Shown here: positions 1 to 57,000 of the stretch, in pieces
Layout of the letters: each line of letters begins with the position of its first letter
How positions within the stretch are numbered: position 1 is the first letter of the stretch
Source of the DNA: Lates calcarifer
Taxonomy: Eukaryota; Chordata; Actinopteri; Centropomidae
Assembly (NCBI RefSeq): GCF_001640805.2
Contig: NC_066850.1
Span: 18,255,184-18,319,183 of the forward strand
Direction of reading: 5' to 3'
DNA: 64,000 nucleotides
The notes under the pieces: model-generated
What the model was told of the DNA's origin: nothing
Seen by the model: only the letters and a program-made list of their open reading frames with translations
Databases searched by the model: none
Program-made: the position numbers and the translations under genes

Positions 1-43191
<43,191 letters not shown>

Positions 43192-43272
43192 CCTCTGGAC
43201 CAAAGCAAATGGAAAGAGAGGTAAAGTGACCTCTATGTGGGTAGCAGCTGCTGTCCAGGCTGATTCATGGCA
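43192..43272 (-). other. large1: 5'UTR part of LARGE1 coding exon 1
   Basis: A C/T-rich tract reading CCCCTCTTTTCCAG on the minus strand ends in an acceptor AG at 43274-43273. It places 81 nt of untranslated leader before the LARGE1 start codon. This implies at least one upstream non-coding exon, as in other vertebrate LARGE1 genes. The acceptor is inferred from sequence alone. Confidence 0.6.
43233..43268 (-). promoter_or_regulatory. Upstream ORF in the LARGE1 leader (11 codons plus stop)
   Basis: If the acceptor at 43274-43273 is used, the leader contains ATG at 43268-43266, followed by ten more codons and TAG at 43235-43233. The predicted peptide is [11 protein letters not shown]. The uORF ends 41 nt before the main start codon, so reinitiation is possible. 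It may dampen LARGE1 translation; function is inferred only. Confidence 0.4.
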
Positions 43273-44100
43273 CTGGAAAAGAGGGGAGAGGGGGGAAAAA
43301 ACTAAGTTAGAGAAGAGGTAGACATTTCACATCTTGAGAGATTTGGTATGCATAGGCAGGAGTACATATTGGATCTGCATTATATTGGCAAGATAATACC
43401 AAAATTGTTTTATTACACCGTCTTATGTCGAATTTGCATCAAGCTTGGTAGAGAAAATCTGCAGCAGATACAACATGTGCATAGCATATTGTGTGTCACT
43501 TAGATAATCTATTAGGACCTGGAGCTAAAATATTTCAGCAAATATTCAAAAATGTGTGACAGCACCAAATGGGTATATCAGTGCTGGAGGACAAACTGGA
43601 CAGGCATGCCAAATCTGGTGATACTTAAAACATGAAATCCTGAAATACTAGAACAAGACCAGGGAAACCTAGCAAATGGCTGGACTGTGCATGGGCATGT
43701 GGAGCGTCTCTCCTGCTGGACTGCTGACAGTGTTGTTAGTCAATGTTATTTCACCATAACATGATTTATGTTGTTATGTTATGCAGCTCTCAGCACGCAC
43801 ACAGAACTCCACGACCACCTGACACCAGAGCAGAGCAATCAAACAAAGACTAGTCACATTCCCTGATGATGTAATAGAAAGTTTACATGGAATAATTTTG
43901 ACAGAACAACAGCCAATGGAAAAAGTCCAACAGCCAGCCAACCAATGGTGTGACATCTTCACACCCAGTTGACCAACATTGTAACTCTATCACTCAGTCA
44001 CTCACTCAGTCATGGGCATTCATATTTATAAGGTGGGCCCCACTGTGGCAGTGCAGCTAAAAACAGTGTTACTTCCACTTATTGTTGCACTAGCTTGCAC

Positions 44101-44145
44101 ATACATCAATCAGGCACAACATTAAAGCCAGTTACCAGTCATATC
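44101..44145. repeat. Short interspersed repeat remnant
   Basis: ATCAATCAGGCACAACATTA with the following AAGCCAGTTACC resembles a recurrent fish repeat. It is too short to classify. Confidence 0.35.
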
Positions 44146-45096
44146 AGGCAGCCACATATAAATCTGACATGACTTCAACTCATCTGTCAATTTCAAGTGC
44201 AATGCAGGGCAGAGAGTATAGAAGACTCATTATATGATGTTAGTTGAAATCCTTTTTCCGTTTCAAACACATATGTCTGAATTACCCGGCTGACCACAGT
44301 CATTTTTAATCTTTACCAAAACAGCCCCGAGATGAAATATAATACCTCTGGCTGGCACTGTGGAGGCTGCCACATACACAAGCCAGGATGCCAATTATCA
44401 TGGCGTCACGCAGTAAAATGCAGTAGAGGGAGCAGATTTCAGAAATCCAAAAAGTATTTCCAGCACTCTTCCAGCGCTAACTGAATCTCTTTATATTGTG
44501 GCCTGGGCAATGTGAAGAGCGGCGAGTGAGACAGGGTTAAATGAGGCTAGAGGAGATTAAACAAGACTCTCAAGTATGACAACCACTGCTTTGATATGCT
44601 ATGAATCATTTCAGTGGCTCCTTAGCCTTTGACCCCTGTGTGATATTAGCTCTTCACTGGATGCTGTAATTTAAATTGCAAATGCTACACTAAAGGCATT
44701 TATTACCACATCCAAGTGAGGTGTCAGACCACAGAGTAAGCAGTTCCAGTCATGCAGGGACGCAGGGAGAAAAGGCATTATGTTGTAAAAAGGAAGCTGC
44801 AGGAGCTCAGACTGAAGAGCAGCAGCAGACTGAAGGACATTTTTAGCTGATATTATCAGCTATCAGCTTCATTGCTAAGGTGTGACCTGCTTATATAAAA
44901 GTACAGAAGTGTTAAAAGTGTGAGCTGTGTGAGACATAACCGACATATACAACATTATTAGACTGTTACTGAAGCATCAATGTGTAGGCTGCATTTTACT
45001 GTGGTAGCTGGCCAAAGTGGAATTCATCAGTTCCCAACAGAAGAAAGAACAAAGTTCTGCTACACATTTGGATTCATTTTCAGAAGAAGCACTGAT

Positions 45097-45132
45097 TGAG
45101 AAGGTGTGTCCAAACTTTTAACTGGTACTGTG
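45097..45132 (+). mobile_element. Solo Tc1-like terminal repeat
   Basis: GAGAAGGTGTGTCCAAACTT followed by TTAACTGGTACTGTG resembles the right terminus of a common fish Tc1 family. No partner terminus was found nearby, so it is probably a remnant. Confidence 0.5.
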
Positions 45133-46259
45133 ATTTCACTGATTACTCTGTTACCTTTGACAGAGACACTGAATGAAACAGTATTATTGTGCACTGTAAT
45201 CAAATTTAGCTGTTGATATAGACTAATCAACTGACTGGTGTATGTGCTGTGTTAAAGCTGTGCAGTGACAGAGAAAGTGAAAGCAGAGTCGTTGAGCTTT
45301 GTTGCAGTCAGAAAGACTGGGGGAAAAAAACTAACATTCTGTCTGATCTTAACATGATGTATTGCATTATTATCAGATGTAATGCCCATTTCATAAAAAC
45401 CTGAAACATGAAACTAAAACAAAAGTGGTAAAAATGTGAGATACTTTCATACATCACATTGTTACTGGCGAGAAGCCACCACAGTAATGATGGCCTGTTT
45501 ATTTTGCCTTCAACCAGAAAAAATACACATTTTTTCCTCTAGTTATTCCTCCATATAATCAAGCCACTCCCTGAGTGACTGCAGCCCACAGGCCACGTTC
45601 CTCAAAGAGAAACAGTCGACTCTTATACAACTGAGTGTGACATGAACATGAGGATTGTATGACTTCTTCATCTTCCTCCTTGGTCAAACACAATCCTTCA
45701 TAAAACTCACAAACATTTATAATATGAGGGAGAATTACATCCAATCTTTTCTAATCTCTTCCAGTGCAAAGTGTAATGTGATATCCATAGCCTGGCTTCA
45801 AATTTATAGTGACTGCTAGAGAAGTCAATAGTGAGCCCTCCCTCATGCCTCATCAGTAAGTTGATAGAAAATAGAATTTTATATCCACAACTCAATATTA
45901 AATTGCTGTGTGTTGACACTAAAAGTGATGAGCAGTGATTATAGAGCAGTGTTGGTATTGGTTGAAAAAGGCCATGGGGAAACACGCTGAGAGAGTCTGA
46001 TTGAATTGTTTACCGTGGAGGAAAGCACTGCAGTGGAGCTTGGAAATGCTTAAAGATGGTAGATCTACAGACGTTAGAAACATAAATGACTCTGACTGAA
46101 CTGTTATGAAACATGGTCTTCAGATGAAGTGAAAACACCTCAAACAGAGAGTTGTAATGGACTGAGGTATCCAACATGAACACAATTCAATTCAACCCAT
46201 CTCCAGGTCTGTTCAAATCTAAGACGAACTGCAAATAACTGTCAGCTGACCAGAACATT

Positions 46260-46353
46260 TCTGTGTGGAATTTGCATGTTCTCTCTGTGTCTGTGTGGGT
46301 TTCCAGTGGGTACTCTGGCTCCTTCCCACAGTCCAAAGACATGCAGGTTAGGC
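46260..46353 (+). mobile_element. Retroelement fragment (common fish 3' region)
   Basis: TTTGCATGTTCTCTCTGTGT, GGGTACTCTGGCTCCTTCCC and CCAAAGACATGCAGGTTAGG form the well-known block upstream of the GATAAGTGG/GATG tails of fish retroelements. The copy is truncated. Confidence 0.65.
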
Positions 46354-46368
46354 TACTTCCTGTTGTTC

Positions 46369-46424
46369 AACCCACCACCACCACCACCACAACCTTCAGG
46401 TTTTTCTCCACCACCACCAGCATC
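46369..46424. repeat. (CCA)n trinucleotide repeat
   Basis: Two CCACCACCA blocks (about 46370-46390 and 46409-46421) separated by a T-rich spacer. They create a proline-rich spurious ORF. Confidence 0.85.
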
Positions 46425-47795
46425 TAGAGAGGATCCTATCCTGCCTCTTATCATATGAGCCTACTGTTTGGTCAAATCCCCAAAACCTTTCTCCCTTGTT
46501 TACCTCAATATATTTTGTTACATACTTTCAACTGATCTCTGATCTTCATTTGAATCAATTCTGCTGACCTGCACTAAACAGGGAGCAGGCTGAAACAGCG
46601 TGTCATAGTAACGAGCTGAACACACTTTGATATTTGCTGTTGTTTTAGTGCAAACTGGAGAAAAATGTACCATTCATACGATTCATCATTGAGTCTTGTA
46701 ATGAGTTCATATCATGCAGTAGGAAGAGAAAGAATCTTTTCTGCTGGAGAGAACTGTGACACTCTCTGAGGATGGTTTATTAAACCTGTCACTTCTGGTT
46801 TGATCCCAGATTGGCCTTAACACTGAGCCACAGGAGCACCTCATAACTCTCCTGTGAAGTGGTGACACCAGAGGCAGAACATGCCCTCCACCAGCGACTC
46901 CATCCAGACGTTTCAATGACCGAGAAGGGACCTTACTTTTCATCAGTTTGCAGAGCTGAACAGAACAGGAAGTGATAGGCACACTGAGCATGATCAAGCG
47001 TGCCTATATGGATACACAGTTGGATAGAAGTAGGAAGATGGAGAGCGGTTTCTGCTCTGCTGGAGCCCAGCAGAGAGTCTCTCTCTCTCTGGACATGATA
47101 ATCAAGAGTGGCCACAGGTCAAAACAATCCACATTATCCTGACAGGAGGACAGAACGTACTGTGGACTAAATGACTTCTGCCTTACCCACAGAGAGGAGG
47201 AAAATATATTGATTGTGCTGTGGGAGTTGCCTTCCATTTCATTATGTTACCTTGGCTGTACACTCATTAGTATTCTGTTATAGCAGGGAGGGACGTGTGT
47301 ACTGCCATGCAAAGGAGGCTCTATAGTATATATGTCACTGGCGCTTTATTACCACATAAAGGCATTTAAAGGTCAAAGTTCACACAAATCCTCAGCAGCA
47401 AGGTGTAATGCACAATGAGCATGAGCTGCTTTTCATGCAAATCAGCTTACTGAGGTCTACCTCAGAGTTGTTTCTGATGCAGATTTCAGAAGACACCTTG
47501 ACTCATTAGTGGTATCGTTAAGAAGGAAACCAAATCTGGGATCCTCAGTCAACCCACCATAGTTTACCACAAACTGTTATCTTCCAAAACAATTAACAGC
47601 AATTAGAAGATAATTCAGGTTTTGTTACAACTTGGTTTTATTTACATGGTGTTGGCAATCATTCCATCATTCCTATCAGCAATTAAAAGGCAGATATCAA
47701 GTTAATTGCTCAGATCAAAGAACCACTAGAAACAAGCCAGACAGGTCAAGAAACACAAGCAGCCAAAAGGTCAAACCTTGATTTTATATATGCGT

Positions 47796-47842
47796 GCACA
47801 CACACACACACATGCACACACACGCACACACACGCACACACA
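47796..47842. repeat. Imperfect (CA)n microsatellite
   Basis: CA run broken by TG and CG units; lies in the 5' intron. Confidence 0.9.
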
Positions 47843-50262
47843 GTATATGTGCTGGTTCCAGCTTCTCTGATGTAAGACTAAACGTTGCCTTGTATTCTGG
47901 GAAACTGGGATGGACATTATTTTTTTCTGTTTAAATAAATCAGTTAATCAAGAAAATGGTCTACATATTAATAAACAATGAAAATGATTGTTAGCTCCAC
48001 TCCTAATCAGACATAAGATGGGAAACAGTATTAAAAAGATTTGGTTCTTTCTGGGAAATAAGGGACAATTGGGAAATACCTTTAATCACACTGTATTTAA
48101 AAGAAATGATAGATAAAACTACAAAGACTCCATTTGTGATGAACAATAATTAACTTGGAAATATTTTCTGTGCTAGGGTTCTTCTGCTCCTTTCAAGGTT
48201 TTACTGAGGATATGCAAAGCTTCTGTTTCCATGGAGACCTACAATCTATTCTCTGAGAGTGCACTCAAAAAGAAATTGTTTGTGACCACTTTGAACTCAG
48301 TGTATCCTCCATGTGTGCCTTAAATCTCAGAAAATGTTTCCCTTTAATCGCTGTACCAGTGTAAACCTCACTCACAGTTGTGACAGGCAATTCTCTCAGC
48401 TGAGTGGTTGGTTATCACTCAGTGGCAGACAACATCTCCCAGCTACTCTTGGCATTTCAGCTTTTTTTCCATATGAAGCAGCACTATACATTTATACAAC
48501 AGCTTGAAGATGAACTAGTCTTTAGTTGGGAGGGACACAGACCTTTAGTGGCCCAGATGAAGCAATTAATCATGGCCAGCTCTGAGCTGGAGGCTGGCAG
48601 AAGAAAAAAAAAAACATCCTACTGAACATTCATCTTCATGGTGATTTTTTTCCTTCCTCATCTCTCTCTGGCTCCAAGTTCTTTGTTGTTGTCAAAAGCC
48701 AAGTACCACCATTAGTCCAGGGTAAGTTTCAACACCCAACACTTTTAGACTGTTGGTCAGTTTGTTGAGTGAAAAAAAACAGACAAAGCTGTGTTCAAAA
48801 CACAGAAAATCACACAGAAACACAATACTCTTTAGCAGTAATTCAAAACTTTGGACAAGCATGAATCATCATATCTGACAATTATTATTGCAGATGTGTA
48901 GGAGATATTTCAGTTTCATTCACTGGGTTGATAATTTGTGAAAAGGACTTCAATAACAAGATCAAGATCATTTTAATCATGAGTCTTGTTTTGTATGTGG
49001 TAGTGTCCTAGTCCTGCACCTCCCAAGCCACCTGAGAGCACATACCACCGAGAGCGAAGTAGGGTATGGGTCTAAAAACAGAAATGGGGTCATCGGTGTC
49101 TTCCCCATGGAAGCTGAGGACTATCAGAGTGGAGAGTAACACTTAAGCACAGGATACAGCTTCTAATGAGCAATGACATAAAGGTCTATGGGGATCAACC
49201 CAGCACTGTCCTTGCCCACACGCCAGTCCGTGCTTTACTGTATTACGCATGGTTTTGTCCAGTTTAGCCAGCCAGTGTTGTTCCTTTATGACTGCTGGGT
49301 TCTACAGCAGCATTTGATGCATGTGAGAGTGAAAACTAGCATTTGTGAGTGTGAAAAACTGTGAGGTTGCAGAGGTGTGAGTGACCCAGGCTCTGCCAGC
49401 TGGCAGCAGCAGGCTATATCAGCTAATTAATGTTAATTCTGCATGTGAATTGATGACTGAACATGATGTGTGGTAGTCTTCACAACTCCAACAGAGTGAT
49501 ACTGTATGTCTTCTCTTTGGCTGATCACATGACTTTTCAGGAATCATATTCTTCCAGTTTAAGTCATATGAATAATTGAAGCTCATCAGCTTTGTAATTT
49601 TATGCAAGAATCGCCACTATTTGAAGCAACTGGATTGTGAAAAATAGGATGTCACATTTAGAAGACTAAAGTTGTCATTTTAATGTGCCAGTGTTCTGTA
49701 ATCATCACTGCCTGGTGCTTTGGACTGTATATATTTGTTTTTTATAATGTATACTAAGCATGTTTTGCATAGAAATGTCTTTTAGAATATTCTCTCTCAT
49801 CTCACGTTCTGATTGTAGCTCTGACATGCACTGAGCAGCTGTGTCCTTTAGGTAAATACTGTATAAGTATCAGACTCTGTATCTGCAGATACCCAATATT
49901 TAAGGATTTAAAGGCTCTGTATGGAGAAATCTGAAAGCCCTTGTTATTACTGACACCTATGCACTGCCCACCTACTTATGGAAAGTGTGTATGCATGCGA
50001 GTGTGAGCATCTGTAAATTCTTGCGGACCTTGTCAGTCTCTTTACCAGCGCTCACTGTATGCTTGCTGGAGGTGCACTGGTTGCAGTCTGACCATGTAAC
50101 CCCATGCCTTCTGTAGAGTGCACACAGCCAAATACACAGTCAAGGGTCATACAATTCTATTTTTAAATTACATCTTGCCAGGAGATAGATTGTCACTTGT
50201 GTTAAGCTGATATCACTGTGGCACTACTTTTCCCCACTACTGTCAAAGTCAAAATTCAAGTC

Positions 50263-50500
50263 AAGTCAAATTTTATTTATATATAGCGCCAATTCACAAC
50301 AGAAGTTATCTCATGGCACTGTACATATAGAGCAGGTCTAGACCGTACTCTTTATCTTATAAGATTTACAGAGAAAAACCCAACAGATCCCACCATGAGC
50401 AAGCACTAGGCGACTGTGGCAAGGAAAAACTTCCTTTAAGAGGCAGAAACCTCGAGCAGAACCGGACTCAAGGTGGACAGCCATCTGCCTTGACCGGTTG
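50263..50500 (-). mobile_element. Teleost retroelement 3' tail, minus orientation
   Basis: Reading the minus strand gives GTCTAGACCTGCTCTATATG, ACAGTGCCATGAGATAACTT and GGCGCTATATATAAATAAAA, matching the copy at 20100-20280. It extends further upstream with the common fish block TGGCAAGGAAAAACTTCC (as read on plus). Confidence 0.7.
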
Positions 50501-53500
50501 GGTTTAGACAGAAACTGTATGGTTTCAGGCCTCAAGATTACCATTAACTAGTAGCATGGTAAGTTAGCATAACTTAACATTAAGGCATTTTAGCCTGCTG
50601 TGCCGGACAGCGGCAAATAAAGATCATAGCCAGCAGCCATACACAAACAATGACATAAATACACAGATATGGTTATTTCAAATCACTTATGGCAAATCTT
50701 TGGTTACAGAATGTTATCTTGCCACCCATCTGCTATCACCTCCATGCCAAATTAGCGGCAGTCTCTCTAGGGGAATGCAGCTTGTGTGTGTGTGTGATGG
50801 TAGCAATTGCTAGAGTCCTGTAGACAGGGACCTTATTTGAGTTATCTTTTGTTGTTTTGAATTTTGTATTTTTTAAAATGTATTCTCTATTTTTTTCTAT
50901 AACTCGCATTCACACATTGGCTCTTTGCACCTGACTGATGATGTAAATAAATAGAGCACCATGAATGAGTCAAATCATGATGGTGATGATGTTACCAAGC
51001 AAACAAGCAAAGGTTAGACAGGTAGCTGTAACTTAGCTACACAGTGATGAGATAATCCTCCTTAGAAAAAAAAAACAGCATCAGTCGTTTCTGGACAGCA
51101 GGGGAGTTTGTTGGTGGAGAACCATGGTTGGTCATGAGGTCCCAGTCTTTGAAACATAAAAAAACTACAGCTGTGAAGACTGTGCCAGGCATGTGTCCAA
51201 CAGTGTAGGATTTAAATATTCCTGTTCACTGCTTTTATAATATTAGACAAATGTAGCATAACAAAAAGTCTTTTCAAGTCAAAATGTTTCATAGGGAAAT
51301 TGAAAAAAATACCACTAGTGTCTCTGCTCTCCTCTGTCTGATAGCATCAAGCTATGTGTTACAAAACAGCATATGTGGATATAAATGTGTCTTTAGTAAG
51401 GCTAAAAAAAAGAAACAGTTTTATGCTGGAAATGCATCCTGTAGGTTTCTTTGTTCTCTGTGGCGATATACCAGAACTTCAAGACTTGGTATTAACATTA
51501 AAAACAAATACTAAGACAACCAACACATTAATGTGCAACAACACAATGTACCACAACAGAATCAAAACCTCCAGAGTCTAAAGAATAAATAGAACATCAT
51601 GAGCTTTTCAAGACTGATAGTAGGGCTGCTGCTGAAGATGTCAACCAAGCAGATAGTTTGGCTTTGAGATTTGAAGATCTCTGCCTCTGAGATCTCTGCC
51701 ATCACTCCTAATACTTCTAAAAACAGAAGATATTTACTTTGTTTTTACACATATATCTTGGATACAAAAAAAAAAAAATACAACCATAACAGAAAAATGA
51801 CATTTCTTCACAATAACATTAGAAAATAAACCAAACCTACACCCGACCCAAACACAAAACTTTAACAAAATGGCTTGACCGGTTCAGGTTTGGGAGGAGA
51901 ACTTGGTAGCATAGCACAGGATTAAGACCACTCACATAAACCGATATCTCCAGCACTTTTGAGTTTTCTCTTGAAATCAGGAATCCAGTAGTATCTGGAT
52001 TAGTCACCACCCTGCCAAGACTCAAAAAGTGCAATACCTGTACTAACAACACTGTGACAGGGAGAACATACCACTGTGTTAATAACACTGAAGCAGAATG
52101 ACTTAAATAGTGAAATTTGTTCCACACAGGCAGAAACAGGCATAATGCTCTGAAGACCTAAAGCTGGGTGTCAGCTGGGCATAGTGGTTTTCTCCACACA
52201 TCCCAGTGGGTCATTGTCTAGCATCCTCTGTCAAAAATCAACTGCACAAGCCATAAGCAGGGACAACCTTCATGCCACAATAACAGAGGATCTCTAGAAG
52301 ACCCCTGAGAGAAAGAGGAAACATTTCACGTCGCTACACAACCTTAATCCAAAGAAAATTACTATGCACTGAAATGGATCTGTTTACATGAGCTCTGTCA
52401 GGTAAACAAAGGTAATGCCCAACATATCCACAAAGACACAAGCAGCTGATAATATGTATCTGGCAAACAGGAGCTCAGCCCAGCAGCCACATTTAGACAA
52501 CATCCACAGTTCCAGTCTGCAGTGACAGTGATGGTAGAATTACACAGAGTAATTGAAAACAAGCACAGAACAACATAGAACACTAAAAATATTATGTTTA
52601 GAGGATGATAATGAATCAAAACTAATCAACGGGAAATAATGAATAACCAATTACATCTACAATCAGTAGATGATGATCACTAAGCCACCCAATCATTCTT
52701 TGTTTAATGATGATGGTTTAGTGATGGTTTAGATGCAGATCAGTGTTACAAGAGTTTATTAGTTTGTTGGTTTTCCAATTTACAAGGTCAATAATGTGAT
52801 AGAATAAAAATACTTTTTAATATGCTTTTTTTTTACACTGTATTCATATAGTAAACATCACCCATGAGTATGGTTATAACTGCAGTTATAAGTCAATCAT
52901 TTCATTAAACTATGCACTTACTACTACTACTACTGCATTTTGTAGTGTTGTTCAGTGTTACAGTGTTTGGGCCAATTCAAATCCTCTCTACCTCTCATTC
53001 ACATCCCCTGTTCTGTCATCCTCTGCTGCCTCTGCTGCCTCTGCTAAGGCGTGTATAGTCCTGTTGTGGCTGTGTGTAATACTGCTGTAGGGTTTGTGCA
53101 AGCCTGAAAAAGAAAAAAAAAAATCTCATGCTCATGATGTACACGTTATTAGTGCACAAAGTAATACAAATAGTCATGCACTAGAATCACAAAGCAAGGA
53201 CTCAGCAGCACGACTCTGAAGCGAGCAGGTTTCAAAAAAAGCTAAGTCCTCACTTGAAAACAAGTTTGGTACACAGGCAAGCAGTCAGGCAGGAAAACAA
53301 AGGCTAAACAGAGGCAAAGTCCAAAAAACAGAGAAATCGGTTGAGCACACTGAGACAAACACAAGGAATAAATGCTGGAGCACCTGCTACAAAGAACGAA
53401 GATGAACTGGCACAGAGGTGAGGGAGCACACAGAGGGAGGAAGGGGGAGAGGGTGGGGCTGACAAATCACAGGTGCAGGAACACACAAGGGCAGGAGATA

Positions 53501-53988
53501 AACTCTGAGACAAGAGGAGAGGATAACTGACCAAAATAAAATAAAATAAAAAAATAAATAAAAAACAGAACCTTAATGAGCAGAGCCACAAATGGTATCT
53601 GCATGAGACTTTGCCTTGTATCTTAAACTTTTACTAGCTATGTGTGCTGTAGTGTGGTTCATGTGAAATGATGTCAGTGATGGACCAGCACACCTAGTTC
53701 AAACAGCCACCTGTGCACAAAAAACCCTGAAACCCTAAACCCACAAAAACTGATGAAAGAGTGGATTCCATGAAGTTTAAGTGTTCCATAAATACTTCAA
53801 CTCAAGACACAGGAAATTGAAAAGTATTAAATCACTGAGAAATTGTATGGCTGTGATGTTTTTATTTCACATGCTTGCACATCTTTTTTAAAGCATGTTT
53901 AATACATATTTCCCATTCAAAACAGTTCTTCTGTTAACAGAAATAAGCCTGGCACAACAACATGGGACATGCACCTTGGCCAGTAAAA

Positions 53989-54008
53989 TGTGTGTGTGTG
54001 TGTGTGTA
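53989..54008. repeat. (TG)10 microsatellite
   Basis: TG run followed by a TATAATATTATATATTATA palindrome-rich stretch. Confidence 0.9.
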
Positions 54009-57000
54009 TAATATTATATATTATATTCAGCGCCATATTAAAACGCCTGTCTTTATCAGTTCAGGTCACTGATTAAGACACTGAGCCACCTGGGAGTAAA
54101 CTTCTACCACAGGCTATTTTAACGCTTTCCATTTGTCTTGTGAAATAAAAAAGATTTTTTATGAGGTTCATTCAGTTGAGTAGTTGCAGCAGTCTGACTG
54201 TCCTGACAGAACAGTGGGTCCCTTTCAATTAATACTGAATGCTGGATACTCTCACACACTTTTCTCTGTATTTTTCTGTCCAGTCAGACAGTGACCCTTG
54301 TTGAGATCAGGTAGCTTAACTGCCAAAAAAAAAAAAAATCTATTTATCCAATCAAGAATCCATTTTGAATGAATCTAACTCTAACACCAAGAATCAAATA
54401 ATGAAGATTCCTGAGGAACTCAACCCCTGCTAAGTCCTAAGCCCATTTCAGATTTGGGAGATGTTTCACTGTTGTTCTGACATTTTGGTTTATTCAGACA
54501 TGACAGGACCAAAATGACAGGAAATCTTGCACAATATTGGGCATTGGGTGGGCAAAAGAGGAGCAGCAGCACTTCTGGAAAACAGCTGAGATGAAAGGTG
54601 AGGTTATTAAGCAGGACTGTGGAGGATTCAGACGAGTCCCAATTAAAACTATATGTTGTCCGTTAAATCATCAGGCCACGTTTACAACTGTGTCACTGTA
54701 CAAGAAGCCTAACCTAGCCTTGTCACCTAACTGCAAATCTGGAAACATAAGATACACCAAACTGAAACTGAAGAGAAAAAAGTTCATTTAAGAATAAATG
54801 TTAGTTTTTCCTTAAAAATAAAAATTAATGTTTTAACAGGAAAACCTTCAACATGTATATCTCTATAAATACACATTATCATAAAGCTACACCATAGGGC
54901 CTTGGCTCAGCATCTCTACATACAGACCTCAGCTCCTGGCTGACTGACAGTCAGCGTGCTCTTGCATGAGACAGAAACATACTGGTGGTAAGCAGGCATG
55001 AAACCAGCCTGGTAACCAGCCTCTGAATTACTCCCACATGACCACCCACTGCAGAATGAGGATGGAAAGAAAAGGGCCATTCCATTCAGTCTGAATGTCA
55101 GAGGTTATTTCAGCAGCATCTCCTCAGGGCTGTGAATGGTCCCCCCTCTGCCTCCATACATCTAAGGAGCACTGTAACATTCACTGGCTTTCCTCTGACA
55201 AACATACACTCTACAACATCGCATTCGACATCTCAACACCACCTCCTTTTAGCTCAAGCTTTGGTGAGTTTAAATACACAATCAAATTCTGAGAGATTTC
55301 TTAACGTCTAGTTCTTCACCATGTGCAACCTCTTAACCATTTAAAGAGTTTTTTTAGGTGTTCTGAACCATAGTAGACAGCAGTGTGTACCAGCAAGCAA
55401 GAAGAGGAAGTGAGACAACATTCCACAACGGACACACTTATCAGCTTCATGCAAAGGACATGATTTTTCATTACAGGTAGCGACTCTCATTCTATTCCAG
55501 AGCTTCAACTGAACACGCTTTGAATTTGATGATCTCCCCATTAATCCTTTACAATGTCAGTTTTGCTAAAAAACAATGAGAGAGCTGTTTAAATGTTTGC
55601 TTCCTTTATATATTCTGTGCCAAGTTTCATGACCCAGAAAAAACTGGTGAACATAATTTACATTTACATTCTCACTCCCATATGGCTGGTGGTGGGATAT
55701 GTAGAGCAGGAGGCACATTATTCCAGGATCACAGACTCAAAGCCGGAGGTGAAAAGGAAACTTTTCAATGAAAAGCATATTCTCTGAACTGAAGGTGCAG
55801 ACATCATTTGCGATAATAAGTGAGTCATGTCTCTGTGACACTTACTCCACTCATGTGCTGAGTGTGTGCACAGGTCTGCACTCTGCTTGATGTACTCCCT
55901 GTATCTCCCAGAACTGCTGCTGCAGTCATATTGTGCTCAGTGGTTGTGGCTTTATTTCAGCTTCACTGCTGGGTTTGAAATAAATAGGGTGTCTGTGTGT
56001 TTCACAAAATCATATTTACAGCTCTGTAAAAAGGTAAAAAGAACTATTCCGTAGTGAGCCAGAACATTCTCACTGTTTGCTGATATTTAAATCCTGTCAG
56101 TGGCTATGGGTGACAAACCTCCACTCACTTGTATTTGCTTAGCATTTAACATCACTGGATTATGAAATGTTTCTCTTCTCTTTAGAATTTGAATTAGGTT
56201 TCACAGCTAATGAAAGACATGAAACTGCATATAAATCAAAAATAACTGTGGGCAGGTAAGATGACTGTAATATAAAAGTGGACATGCAGCACAGAGATGC
56301 TGCTTGAAAACTAATAAAAATAAAAAATATAATATAAAATATAAAATATAAAAAATAATACATAAAGTGTAACAGCAGCATTTATCATTTTAAAAGCCTC
56401 TAATTTATATGTAGAGCTGAAATAATCAGTCTATTAATCGAATGACAGAAACAGAATCAGCAACTATTTGAAAACTGAATTAATAACAAAACTGACACAA
56501 GCAAACATTCTCTGGTTCAATCACTACAACACATCAGGGAACCTCATACCAAAGTTTCACATGGTTATTAAAAGTTCATGTGGTGAGAAACCACAGGTTC
56601 AGTTTGCCATGTTTCTATTTTGTAAAAAGATAAGATCCAACAAAGCTCTAGACATGCCTGTGGACCTCAATGAAAAATAAAATATTGGCTATTAAGAATA
56701 TATTTTATAATTCATTGGGGACTACCTGCATGTTTCTGTTGAATAGCCTGAATTCACATGACAAGTTAACAGCCCTAATTTCTGGGACCGTGGAAATGTT
56801 TATACCTGAACACACAGCAGGCCACAAAAGACAGAAATGGTGTCAAGCAACCTGTTAAAACAGGAGTGATGAGTGATGAGGGCATGCAGAGACAGAGTTT
56901 GTACAATGTGTCAGTTAACTATATTGGAAGGCAGAAGTGTTTGTGACTGTTCCAAATGGCCACACTTTGAGGGTGGGGTGAAAAGTTTGCTGTCACAGAG

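Noticed and set aside
46276..46458. Proline-rich ORF
   Set aside because: It is produced by a retroelement fragment running into a (CCA)n repeat.
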